Below, in pieces: positions 1-5,326 of a stretch of 5,326 nt of DNA. Origin of the DNA: Clostridia bacterium (GTDB taxonomy: Bacteria > Bacillota > Clostridia > Oscillospirales > CAG-272); assembly GCA_024404655.1 (NCBI GenBank), contig JAKSPR010000205.1:1-5326 (forward strand), written 5' to 3'. A program made the position numbers and the translations under genes. Below the pieces are notes generated by a model that made no database searches, was not told the origin of the DNA, and was given only the letters and a program-made list of their open reading frames with translations. Position 1 is the first letter of the stretch, and the number at the start of each line of letters is the position of its first letter.

Positions 1-3000
1 TCGTCGGTTTTGGGGATCTTTGCCTGGATACAGGGGGTTTTGCCGCCGGCAACGGTCAGGCGGATTGCAGCGCCTCCTGGGATGGGAGCCGGCTTTTTCG
101 GCTGCTCTGCGGCGGCGCGTCCGGCGGCTGCAAGCGCTGCGGCGCGCGCAAGGGGCGTATATTTTCCTGCCTGCGGGAGCGGTTTTGCACCGGGAACGGG
201 AGTTGCCACGCCTTTGATCTTTCCGGGAATCGGCTTCGGCGCAGACACCTGCTTCGGTTCGGGCTCCTTGACCCCGACCATCAGGGATTTTGCACATTCC
301 AGCCATGCTTCTCCGTTGAAATCGACGGGATAGAAGGAGACCATATTTTCTTTCGATGTGACACGCTCAATGCGGCAGCGGGAGGCAAGGGCGCGCAGAT
401 AGGCAATACGCACCAGATTCTGTGCGGCTTTCGGCGGCTCACCGAACCGGTCGGAGAGCTCGTCGAGAATGTCGGAGATATCCTCCGGCGTGTCGATGCC
501 CGCGATTTTCTTATAGAGCTCAATGCGCTGGGCACCGGATCGGATGTAGCGGTCCGGCAGATAGGCGTCCACGGGAATGTCGATGACCGTTTCCACTTTC
601 TGCGGAAGCGCTTCTCCTTTTTCTTCAAGGATCGCTTCGTTCAGGATCCTGATGTAGAGATCGTAGCCCACGCTTTCCATGTGACCGTGCTGCTCGGCAC
701 CGAGGATGTTTCCGGCACCGCGGATCTCCAGATCGCGCATGGCGATCTTGAAGCCGGAGCCGAACTCCGTGTACTCCTTGATGGCCTGCAGACGCTTCGT
801 CGCAATTTCCGTGAGAAGCCGCGGCGGATAGGTAAAGTACGCGTAGGCACGCCGGGAGGAACGCCCGATGCGTCCGCGGATCTGGTGTAACTGCGAAAGT
901 CCCATCCTATCTGCGTTTTCGATGACAAGGGTGTTTGCGTTGGGGATGTCAATGCCCGTTTCAATGATCGTCGTCGAGACGAGAATGTCCACTTCACCGC
1001 TCAAAAGCCGCTGCCAGATCGCGCTGATGTCTTCCTTGTCCATTTTGCCGTGGGCGACGGCGATAACAGCATCCGGCACCATTTCCTGAACCCGTCCGGC
1101 GCATTGGTCGATGTCTTCCACACGGTTGTGCAGCCAGAAGACCTGACCGCCCCGGCGCAGCTCTTTTTTCAGCGCTTCCCCGAGGATCAGAGCGTCGTAT
1201 TCCAGTACGTAGGTCTGGATCGGCACACGGTCGCCCGGCGCTTCGTCGAGAATGCTCATGTCGCGGATGCCGGACATCGCCATGTTCAGGGTGCGGGGAA
1301 TCGGCGTCGCCGTGAGGGTCAGACAGTCCACGTTTTCCGCAAGGGTTTTCAGCTTCTCCTTGTGGGCCACACCGAAGCGCTGTTCCTCGTCGATGATGAC
1401 AAGGCCCAGATCTTTGAATGCCACGTCTTTGGAGACCAGACGGTGGGTGCCGACGATGATGTCGATCTCGCCGCGGCGCAGCTTGCGCAGAATGTTTTCC
1501 TGCTGCATCGGCGTGCGGAACCGGGAGAGGATCTCCGCATGTACGGGAAGACCGCGGAACCGGGAGAGGATCGTCTGATAGTGCTGCAGGGCAAGGATCG
1601 TGGTGGGGACAAGGATCGCCACCTGCTTGCCGTTTTCCACGGCTTTCATGGCGGCGCGCAGCGCTACTTCCGTTTTGCCGTAGCCCACATCGCCGCAGAG
1701 CAGACGGTCCATGGGGGAGGGGCGCATCATATCCGCTTTGATTTCCTCCACCGCACGCAGCTGGGAATCCGTTTCTTCATAGGGGAAGACGGATTCAAAG
1801 GAGCGCTGCAGCTCGTCGTCCGCAGAGAAGGCAAAACCCGGTCTGCGCATCCGCGCCGCATAGAGCTGCGTCAGCTCTTTCGCCATGTTCTTTGCCGCCG
1901 CTTTGACCCGCGCTTTCGTCTTCGTCCAGTCTGTGCCGCCCATTTTGGAGAGCTTCACAAGTCCGTCGTCGGAATGGGCGCCGATGTATTTGGAGATCAT
2001 GTCCAGCTGATCGCAGGGCAGGAAGATCGCCGCGTTGTCGGCATATTTGATTTTCACATAATCGCGGGTCGCACCGTCCACACCGCGGATGGTCTCGGTG
2101 CCCATATACTGGCCGATACCATGGTTGACGTGGACCACATAGTCTCCCACCGTCAGATCGGCGTAGGACAGGATGGTTTCTGCGGAAGAGCGTTTGCGTT
2201 TGGTCTTCTTGGAGGACCTTGCCAGCGCACGGGCGTAGGCGTTATGCTCGCTGCCGGGGACAGTGGAGAGTGCGCAGAAGCGGCTTTCTGTCAGTTCAAA
2301 TCCTGCTGTTCTGTCATCGGGACCGCAGACGAAAATGGACGGGACCTCCGGCGTCAGGGCGTCGGCTCCGGCATCCGCGGCTTTCAGGCGATGGGCTGTG
2401 ATATTCTCATCGTAAAGGGTTTTCTGGAGATTATCGGCGGAAAATTCGTTATCGGCAAGAAGCAGGATGCGGAAGTGCTCTGCGGTATAGTGGCGGATAT
2501 CCTCCAGCAGCGTTTCAAAGGAGTCCGCATACGACACGGTCTGTCTTGTGCGGAACGTGAAAATGCCGGACAGCTTTCTTGAGCCTGCGGAGAAGGTCTC
2601 GCACATGACGGTCTGGGTACGGCCCACGAAGTCCTCAAAATCCGCCTGCCAGAGGGTATATTCCGCGTATTTTGCGGAGATGGCGCTGTCTTCCAGCAGG
2701 GAGGAAATGGCCTCTCTTGTATGGAATTCCCATGCGGTCAGGCGTTCCTTCACGGCGGGGGAATCCTGCAGGATGACGGGAGCGCAGACGCGGCCGGTCT
2801 CCTCATTTCGGAAATAGTCGAGAAGAGTCTCTTTCTGGGGATAGAGGAACGCGATATATTTATCGAGGAAGCCGGGTTCCACACCGCTGTCGAGGGCCTC
2901 CAGTTCCTTTTCCAGAGCCTCTGTTCCGGCGCTTTTCGTGCATTTCTTTTTCTGGGCGGAAATCAGGGCGCGGAGGGCCTTTTTGGCCTCGTCCGACAGA

Positions 3001-3710
3001 AGGATCTCCTTGGCCGGGGGGATGAAGCAGGTTTCGCAGTTGTCCAGGCGTCTCTGGGAGAGGGCGTCGAATTGCGCCATGGAGTCGATTTCGTCGCCGA
3101 AGAACTCCATGCGCACGGGGGTCTGGGCGCCTGCGGGGAAAATATCGAGGATGCCGCCGCGCACGGCGTATTCTCCGACGCCGTCCACGAGGTCACAGCG
3201 GGTATAGCCGGATGCGGACAGGCGGTCTGTCAGGTTGCCGAGGTCATACTCCTCCGCTGCGTCGATGGTGAAAGCGGATGCGTCGAGGGCGGCCTTTGGG
3301 ATGGTATACTGGAGTGCGGCATCGGGTACGGTCAGGACCACGTCGCAGGTATTGCGGCGGACGGCGCAGAGCACGCCGATGCGCTGCTGTTCATATTCGC
3401 GGGAAGAAACGATATTGTGAAACACGAAATCCCGCAGCGGGTAGTTTGCGACCCGCAGTCCCGTATCGGCCAGCGCCGATTCCATTTTTAAGAGTTCCTT
3501 TTCATCGGGGAGGATACAAAGGACGGGGATATTGGGGGAGAGCTTCCGCAGGTCGCAGACGAGAGCAGCGTAGAACGCCTCTCTTGCGCCCTCCGAAAGA
3601 CCCGTGACAAGCATGGGATACGGGGTACGCTCATGGGTCTGCATGCGGTAGTTTTCGAGAATTGCCGTGTATTCCTTTTCTCTGCGCACGGCGTCAAGCA
3701 GAAGGTTCAT
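1..3710 (-). CDS. mfd: Transcription-repair coupling factor Mfd (3' end outside window)
   Basis: Mfd is a cytoplasmic ATP-driven DNA translocase that pushes RNA polymerase off damaged template and recruits UvrA for nucleotide excision repair. 1236 codons are open, and the C-terminus is cut off at the window edge. Seen in order: a UvrB-like N-terminal module with GEYAVRGGILDIFP at 179-192 and MEFFGDEID at 201-209; a degenerate Walker A (GLSEGAREAF, near residue 42) as usual in Mfd; an RNAP-interacting domain at about 515-580 (VGDYVVHVNHGIGQY, 521-535); a RecG-like motor with Walker A GDVGYGKTE (673-681), DEEQ box (774-777), TATP (800-803), TTIIETGID near 918, and QIRGRIGR (943-950); a TRG region (GSGFKIAMRDLEIRGAGN, 984-1001); and the start of D7 from about 1040. 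All motor motifs look intact, so the enzyme should be active. An Ala/Pro/Lys-rich insert (about 1148-1213) makes it longer than the usual 1150-1180 residues. The start at 3710 is chosen because it gives a family-typical N-terminus and has AAGGAG 11 nt upstream. It lies 37 nt downstream of pth and is probably co-transcribed with it. Confidence 0.98.
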   Translation of the reverse strand, partial: MNLLLDAVRREKEYTAILENYRMQTHERTPYPMLVTGLSEGAREAFYAALVCDLRKLSPNIPVLCILPDEKELLKMESALADTGLRVANYPLRDFVFHNIVSSREYEQQRIGVLCAVRRNTCDVVLTVPDAALQYTIPKAALDASAFTIDAAEEYDLGNLTDRLSASGYTRCDLVDGVGEYAVRGGILDIFPAGAQTPVRMEFFGDEIDSMAQFDALSQRRLDNCETCFIPPAKEILLSDEAKKALRALISAQKKKCTKSAGTEALEKELEALDSGVEPGFLDKYIAFLYPQKETLLDYFRNEETGRVCAPVILQDSPAVKERLTAWEFHTREAISSLLEDSAISAKYAEYTLWQADFEDFVGRTQTVMCETFSAGSRKLSGIFTFRTRQTVSYADSFETLLEDIRHYTAEHFRILLLADNEFSADNLQKTLYDENITAHRLKAADAGADALTPEVPSIFVCGPDDRTAGFELTESRFCALSTVPGSEHNAYARALARSSKKTKRKRSSAETILSYADLTVGDYVVHVNHGIGQYMGTETIRGVDGATRDYVKIKYADNAAIFLPCDQLDMISKYIGAHSDDGLVKLSKMGGTDWTKTKARVKAAAKNMAKELTQLYAARMRRPGFAFSADDELQRSFESVFPYEETDSQLRAVEEIKADMMRPSPMDRLLCGDVGYGKTEVALRAAMKAVENGKQVAILVPTTILALQHYQTILSRFRGLPVHAEILSRFRTPMQQENILRKLRRGEIDIIVGTHRLVSKDVAFKDLGLVIIDEEQRFGVAHKEKLKTLAENVDCLTLTATPIPRTLNMAMSGIRDMSILDEAPGDRVPIQTYVLEYDALILGEALKKELRRGGQVFWLHNRVEDIDQCAGRVQEMVPDAVIAVAHGKMDKEDISAIWQRLLSGEVDILVSTTIIETGIDIPNANTLVIENADRMGLSQLHQIRGRIGRSSRRAYAYFTYPPRLLTEIATKRLQAIKEYTEFGSGFKIAMRDLEIRGAGNILGAEQHGHMESVGYDLYIRILNEAILEEKGEALPQKVETVIDIPVDAYLPDRYIRSGAQRIELYKKIAGIDTPEDISDILDELSDRFGEPPKAAQNLVRIAYLRALASRCRIERVTSKENMVSFYPVDFNGEAWLECAKSLMVGVKEPEPKQVSAPKPIPGKIKGVATPVPGAKPLPQAGKYTPLARAAALAAAGRAAAEQPKKPAPIPGGAAIRLTVAGGKTPCIQAKIPKTD
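1515..1572. repeat. 19-bp perfect direct repeat inside mfd
   Basis: The sequence GCGGAACCGGGAGAGGATC (plus strand) occurs at 1515-1533 and again at 1554-1572, exactly 39 bp (13 codons) apart and in frame. It encodes ILSRFR twice in Mfd (residues 714-719 and 727-732). In the family the second copy is the conserved LSRFRT segment of the motor domain, while the first position is normally more variable. The repeat could be a local duplication or gene-conversion product, or a coincidence of shared codon choice. Confidence 0.85.
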
Positions 3711-3751
3711 CGCATCTCACGCTCCTTTTTTCGTATAAAACCGGGATTCAT
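3707..3751 (-). CDS. 14-codon mini-ORF bridging pth and mfd (possible coupling peptide)
   Basis: An ATG at 3751-3749 overlaps the pth stop as ATGA and opens a frame encoding MNPGFIRKKEREMR. Its TGA stop (3709-3707) lies inside ATGA at the mfd start, so the three frames are joined stop-to-start twice. It has no dedicated ribosome binding site. An internal ATG at 3715 sits 6 nt from AAGGAG, a better spacing than the mfd start has. A ribosome ending pth could reinitiate here and be delivered to mfd. It is too short for homology to help, and it may be chance. In B. subtilis the gene fin occupies this position, but nothing here resembles a Fin protein. Confidence 0.25.
   Translation of the reverse strand: MNPGFIRKKEREMR
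3722..3727 (-). promoter_or_regulatory. Ribosome binding site for mfd
   Basis: AAGGAG on the minus strand is a near-perfect Shine-Dalgarno sequence. It is 11 nt from the mfd ATG (3710) and 6 nt from an upstream ATG (3715) whose frame stops after one more codon. The spacing to mfd is on the long side. The choice of 3710 rests on the protein N-terminus, because the 3715 ATG is out of frame. Confidence 0.75.
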
Positions 3752-4386
3752 TTCGTTCCGTTGCAGAGGCGGGTGGCGAGGTCGTAGTCGCCCTTGATGA
3801 TGGCCTCGGTTCCGGCGATGAGGTCTCCGTGACGGTTATCCACGGCGTCGCGGTCCGCTAAAGGGAGTTTGCCGAGGACCCAGTCCGCGAGGTCATAATC
3901 GGGGGTGGGTTTCTCTCCGACGCCGATCTTGATCCTGGGGAAAGCGTCGCTGCCGATCATGGCGATGATGCTCTTGAGACCATTATGACCGCCTGCGGAG
4001 CCCTTGGCGCGGACGCGCAGTCTGCCGGGGGCGAGGGAAATATCATCGGAATACACAATGATATGTGCGGGATCGAGCTTATAGAAGTTTGCGGCCTCCG
4101 AAACTGCCGTGCCGGAGCTGTTCATGAATGTCTGGGGTTTCATGAGGATGACGCGGTTTCCAGCAAGGGTGCCTTCGCCGATGAGGGCGTGGTATTTTTC
4201 GCGGTCGATGCGGATGCCCATGTGTTTGGCAAGGGCATCAACGGCGTTGAAGCCGACATTATGGCGGGTAGCCAGATACTCTGTGCCGGGATTGCCGAGA
4301 CCGACGATAAGCCAGGAAACGTTCTGGGCTGCCGCCGTGGGGGTTTTGGATTCTATCTGTTTGAACAAGTCGAAAATATCTGCCAT
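3748..4386 (-). CDS. pth: Peptidyl-tRNA hydrolase
   Basis: Bacterial Pth is a cytoplasmic monomer that cleaves the ester bond of peptidyl-tRNA dropped by ribosomes, recycling tRNA; it is usually essential. The protein is 212 residues. The core begins at WLIVGLGNPG (25-34). With the E. coli enzyme as reference, the catalytic and binding residues are present: N32 (N10), H42 in RHNVGF (H20), N89 in KPQTFMNSSG (N68), D114 in SDDISLAPG (D93), and H134/N135 in GSAGGHNGLKSI (H113/N114). A 24-residue extension (MADIFDLFKQIE...) precedes the core, where many Pth proteins start directly at MKLIVGLGNPG. The ATG at 4386 is chosen because AAAGGA lies 12 nt upstream. The frame is open further upstream to 4581, but that stretch crosses the promoter and reads as low-complexity sequence unlike Pth. 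It is the first gene of the probable pth-mfd operon. Confidence 0.97.
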   Translation of the reverse strand: MADIFDLFKQIESKTPTAAAQNVSWLIVGLGNPGTEYLATRHNVGFNAVDALAKHMGIRIDREKYHALIGEGTLAGNRVILMKPQTFMNSSGTAVSEAANFYKLDPAHIIVYSDDISLAPGRLRVRAKGSAGGHNGLKSIIAMIGSDAFPRIKIGVGEKPTPDYDLADWVLGKLPLADRDAVDNRHGDLIAGTEAIIKGDYDLATRLCNGTK

Positions 4387-4398
4387 GGGGTGTTTTTT

Positions 4399-4404
4399 TC
4401 CTTT
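4399..4404 (-). promoter_or_regulatory. Probable ribosome binding site for pth
   Basis: AAAGGA lies in a purine-rich minus-strand run 12 nt before the ATG at 4386. The spacing is longer than ideal, but no better site lies closer. It supports the 4386 start over the in-frame ATG at 4581. Confidence 0.55.
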
Positions 4405-4454
4405 CTTTTTCTTTCGTGGGAGGACGACAAAAGGGCGGCGGCCGGAGGGGAACA

Positions 4455-4487
4455 GGGGCGTTTGCCCCGAAAGACCCCTGGTGGTCT
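4455..4487 (-). other. Two short hairpins in the pth leader
   Basis: The expected leader (about 4506 to 4387) holds two adjacent stems: AGACC/GGTCT with a 6-nt loop (4472-4487), then GGGGC/GCCCC with a 4-nt loop (4455-4468). Neither is followed by a U-tract, so they are not an intrinsic terminator as drawn. They match no riboswitch or T-box consensus that I recognise. They could be mRNA-stabilising structure or chance in GC-rich DNA. Confidence 0.4.
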
Positions 4488-4512
4488 CCGCTGTGGATTT
4501 TTCTTTTTTATT

Positions 4513-4541
4513 ATTATAACAGATGTCTTTGGAAAATGCAA
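4513..4541 (-). promoter_or_regulatory. Sigma-A-type promoter for pth-mfd
   Basis: On the minus strand a -10 box TATAAT (4518-4513) matches the consensus fully and carries an upstream TG one base away (extended -10). It sits 17 bp from a weak -35 box TTGCAT (4541-4536, 3 of 6 matches). Transcription would start near 4506, giving a leader of about 120 nt before pth. It is the only strong promoter-like sequence I see between the upstream terminator and pth. Confidence 0.8.
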
Positions 4542-4588
4542 GGGGGCGGGGGACTGAAACAGGAAGAAAATGAGAATGCAAACGTGGT

Positions 4589-4596
4589 GTTTATAA
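4589..4596. repeat. Left 8-bp direct repeat (candidate target-site duplication)
   Basis: GTTTATAA here is repeated exactly, in the same orientation, at 5024-5031, just outside the two arms of the inverted repeat. That is the placement expected for a target-site duplication. The sequence is AT-rich and short, so chance is a real alternative. Confidence 0.4.
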
Positions 4597-4650
4597 CAGG
4601 TCAGATGTGTTTCTGCTCTCGGCTTGATTTTGCTTTTCTTCGGCTTTGAT

Positions 4651-4698
4651 GGGTGACCGGCAAGGGCTTTGCGGTCGCCCTTGCAGCCTTCGCAAGAC
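4651..4698 (+). repeat. Inverted repeat core, left copy
   Basis: This 48-bp core matches the reverse complement of 4915-4962 with two mismatches; the first 36 bp are identical. It contains its own palindrome: GCAAGGGC (4660-4667) pairs with GCCCTTGC (4677-4684) around a 9-nt loop. That makes the unit resemble REP-type palindromes, which often occur as inverted pairs. Confidence 0.9.
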
Positions 4699-4733
4699 AT
4701 TCTTTCTTCATTGGTGCGGTCTGGTTATGTAGG

Positions 4734-4751
4734 GCGGGGGCTTGCTCCCGC
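4734..4751. repeat. GC-rich hairpin within the repeat element
   Basis: GCGGGGGCTTGCTCCCGC folds into a 7-bp stem (including one G-U pair) with a 4-nt loop, next to TATGTAGG. It sits about 35 bp inside the left arm. Neither strand has a T-run after it, so it is not a typical terminator. It resembles the short GC-rich palindromes I associate with intergenic DNA of Oscillospiraceae-type genomes; that link is from memory and unchecked. Confidence 0.6.
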
Positions 4752-4914
4752 TGTTTCTTTGCGAGTATCATCACAATGAACGTCGGATAAGATTCTTTCA
4801 GACAATTTGCAGCCATAGCATGTATGGTGAAACACTGGCGGGGGTCAGCAGCCGCCATGCACACCGTGATGGTTCCGTAAATATACTCAAAATCTATACA
4901 TATCAGGAGAGAAA

Positions 4915-4962
4915 GTCCTGCGAAGACTGCAAGGGCGACCGCAAAGCCCTTGCCGGTCACCC
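4915..4962 (-). repeat. Inverted repeat core, right copy
   Basis: This is the inverted partner of 4651-4698, with mismatches only at two positions near its inner end. It carries the same internal 8-bp-stem palindrome. Both copies can be read as a peptide containing CKGDRKALAGHP, but in each case the surrounding frame is unrelated, so this reflects DNA identity rather than a conserved gene. Confidence 0.9.
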
Positions 4963-5023
4963 CCGGAAACAGGGAAAAGCACAAAAACGGGCCGAGGGCA
5001 GAGATCCGGCTTGATCTGTTGCA

Positions 5024-5031
5024 GTTTATAA
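5024..5031. repeat. Right 8-bp direct repeat (candidate target-site duplication)
   Basis: This is the second GTTTATAA, paired with 4589-4596. It overlaps the T-tract of the isomerase terminator, which suggests that any insertion occurred right at the end of that transcription unit. Confidence 0.4.
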
Positions 5032-5066
5032 AAAAATCCCCCGATGCGCGGGGCGCATCAGGGGGA
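5030..5066 (-). terminator. Rho-independent terminator of the isomerase-like gene
   Basis: On the minus strand a 13-bp GC-rich stem (5066-5053 pairing with 5049-5037, one bulged base at 5060, 3-nt loop) is followed directly by seven T residues (5036-5030). It starts 15 nt after the stop codon at 5082. It should separate this gene from the pth-mfd operon downstream. Confidence 0.92.
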
Positions 5067-5081
5067 GGAAAAACAGAAAAA

Positions 5082-5326
5082 TTACTTACTGTATTTTGCG
5101 CATTTGCCGGTGAGGAAATCAACCGCCGTGCGGATGTCCGCAACAGGATCAGCGCCGACTTCACGCTCGATGGTCAGATAACCTTCATAGCCGATGTCTG
5201 CAAGTGCTGCGAGGTACTTGTCGAAATCCACATGACCCTGACCCAGCGGTACTTCCTTGAAGTATTCCCAGATACGGAGGTCACCGATGCCGCGGATGGC
5301 GAGACCGGTGCCGACGAACTTGCGCT
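5082..5326 (-). CDS. Sugar phosphate isomerase/epimerase-like TIM-barrel protein, C-terminal 80 residues
   Basis: Only the C-terminal part is in the window; the start lies beyond the right edge. The 80 visible residues contain EVPLGQGHVDFDKYLAALAD, then GYEGYLTIEREVG and DPVADIRTAVDFL. This pattern (a P-x-G-x-G turn, a V/I-D-F helix start, then G-Y-x-G-x-L-x-I-E-x-E and D-P-x-x-D-I) is typical of the last barrel strands of the xylose isomerase-like/AP endonuclease 2 superfamily. Members isomerise or epimerise sugars and polyols. The Glu in TIERE is the likely last metal ligand, by family analogy. The substrate cannot be told from this fragment. It is followed by its own terminator, so it is not part of the pth-mfd operon. 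Confidence 0.85.
   Translation of the reverse strand, partial: RKFVGTGLAIRGIGDLRIWEYFKEVPLGQGHVDFDKYLAALADIGYEGYLTIEREVGADPVADIRTAVDFLTGKCAKYSK

Larger units (their letters stand above)
4597..5023. mobile_element. Candidate non-autonomous (MITE- or BIME-like) inverted-repeat element
   Basis: This 427-bp stretch has no convincing gene and is organised as left arm (4597-4698), unique centre (4699-4914) and inverted right arm (4915-5023). The inner 48 bp of the arms (4651-4698 and 4915-4962) match at 46 of 48 positions in inverted orientation. The outer 55-60 bp still align with gaps, sharing for example the CTCGGC and GCTTTTC blocks. Copies of GTTTATAA flank it on both sides. No transposase is present, so any mobility would need help in trans. 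The alternative is two separate insertions of one interspersed repeat in opposite directions. It lies between the isomerase terminator and the pth promoter, where an insertion would do little harm. Confidence 0.5.

Noticed and set aside
1050..3491. Two long plus-strand open frames opposite mfd (1050-2582 and 2721-3491)
   Set aside because: Their codons are in exact register with the mfd codons on the other strand. They stay open because mfd rarely uses TTA, CTA or TCA; they end where mfd has a TCA codon (2582) and a TTA codon (3491). The translations show no domain, and mfd is certain.
3985..4557. Plus-strand open frames opposite pth
   Set aside because: They are antisense shadows of a confidently identified pth, with no recognisable protein features and no promoter or ribosome binding site.
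4387..4581. Upstream in-frame extension of pth to an ATG at 4581
   Set aside because: It would place the promoter and leader hairpins inside the coding region, and its sequence is Lys/Pro/Arg-rich low complexity unlike any Pth. The ATG at 4386 has a usable ribosome binding site and a plausible N-terminus.
4742..5014. Plus-strand 90-codon frame ending in CKGDRKALAGHP-type sequence, and its minus-strand counterpart starting near 4700
   Set aside because: The shared peptide is simply the translation of the two inverted cores. The rest of each frame is unrelated, the first starts inside a hairpin, and the other runs into the pth promoter and leader.
4597..5023. CRISPR array or tRNA/rRNA gene in the non-coding region
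   Set aside because: There are only two repeat copies and they are inverted, not direct repeats with spacers. No cloverleaf or rRNA-like sequence is visible.
4601..5164. Minus-strand 187-codon frame across the repeat element
   Set aside because: It begins out of frame inside the isomerase gene, reads through the strong terminator and both repeat arms, and shows no coherent domain. It is repeat DNA that happens to lack stops.

Overview
The window looks like ordinary chromosome from a moderately GC-rich member of the Clostridia, most likely an Oscillospiraceae/Ruminococcaceae-type gut bacterium. That placement is inferred from three things: the direct pth-mfd gene order, the style of the Mfd and Pth proteins, and a GC-rich palindromic repeat of a kind I associate with that group. 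No marker gene settles it. All recognisable genes lie on the minus strand, so the genetic order runs from the right edge of the window to the left.

From right to left: (1) 5326-5082 holds the last 80 residues of a TIM-barrel sugar phosphate isomerase/epimerase-like protein, followed at once by a strong rho-independent terminator (5066-5030). (2) About 430 bp of non-coding DNA (4597-5023) is built as a large imperfect inverted repeat. Its two arms share a 48-bp core with only 2 mismatches. A GC-rich hairpin lies in the middle, and an 8-bp direct repeat (GTTTATAA) lies just outside both ends. It looks like a non-autonomous mobile or REP/BIME-like element inserted between transcription units. 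(3) 4541-4513 is a good sigma-A-type extended -10 promoter, followed by an untranslated leader of about 120 nt with two short hairpins. (4) 4386-3748 is pth, peptidyl-tRNA hydrolase, with all catalytic residues present and an N-terminal extension of about 24 residues. (5) 3751-3707 is a 14-codon mini-ORF that overlaps both the pth stop and the mfd start; it may only be a translational bridge. (6) 3710-1 is mfd, the transcription-repair coupling factor, running off the left edge with 1236 codons visible and its C-terminus missing.

pth and mfd are 37 nt apart with no terminator between them, so they very probably form one operon driven by the 4513-4541 promoter. It would pair recycling of peptidyl-tRNA from stalled or aborted translation with rescue of RNA polymerase stalled at DNA damage. 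This pairing is conserved in Firmicutes; in Bacillus subtilis the small gene fin sits between the two.

The most unusual features are the inverted-repeat element upstream of the operon and a roughly 66-residue Ala/Pro/Lys-rich insert inside the C-terminal regulatory domain of Mfd. I see no defence system, CRISPR array, tRNA, rRNA or novel multi-gene system. The long plus-strand reading frames opposite mfd and pth are codon-usage shadows.
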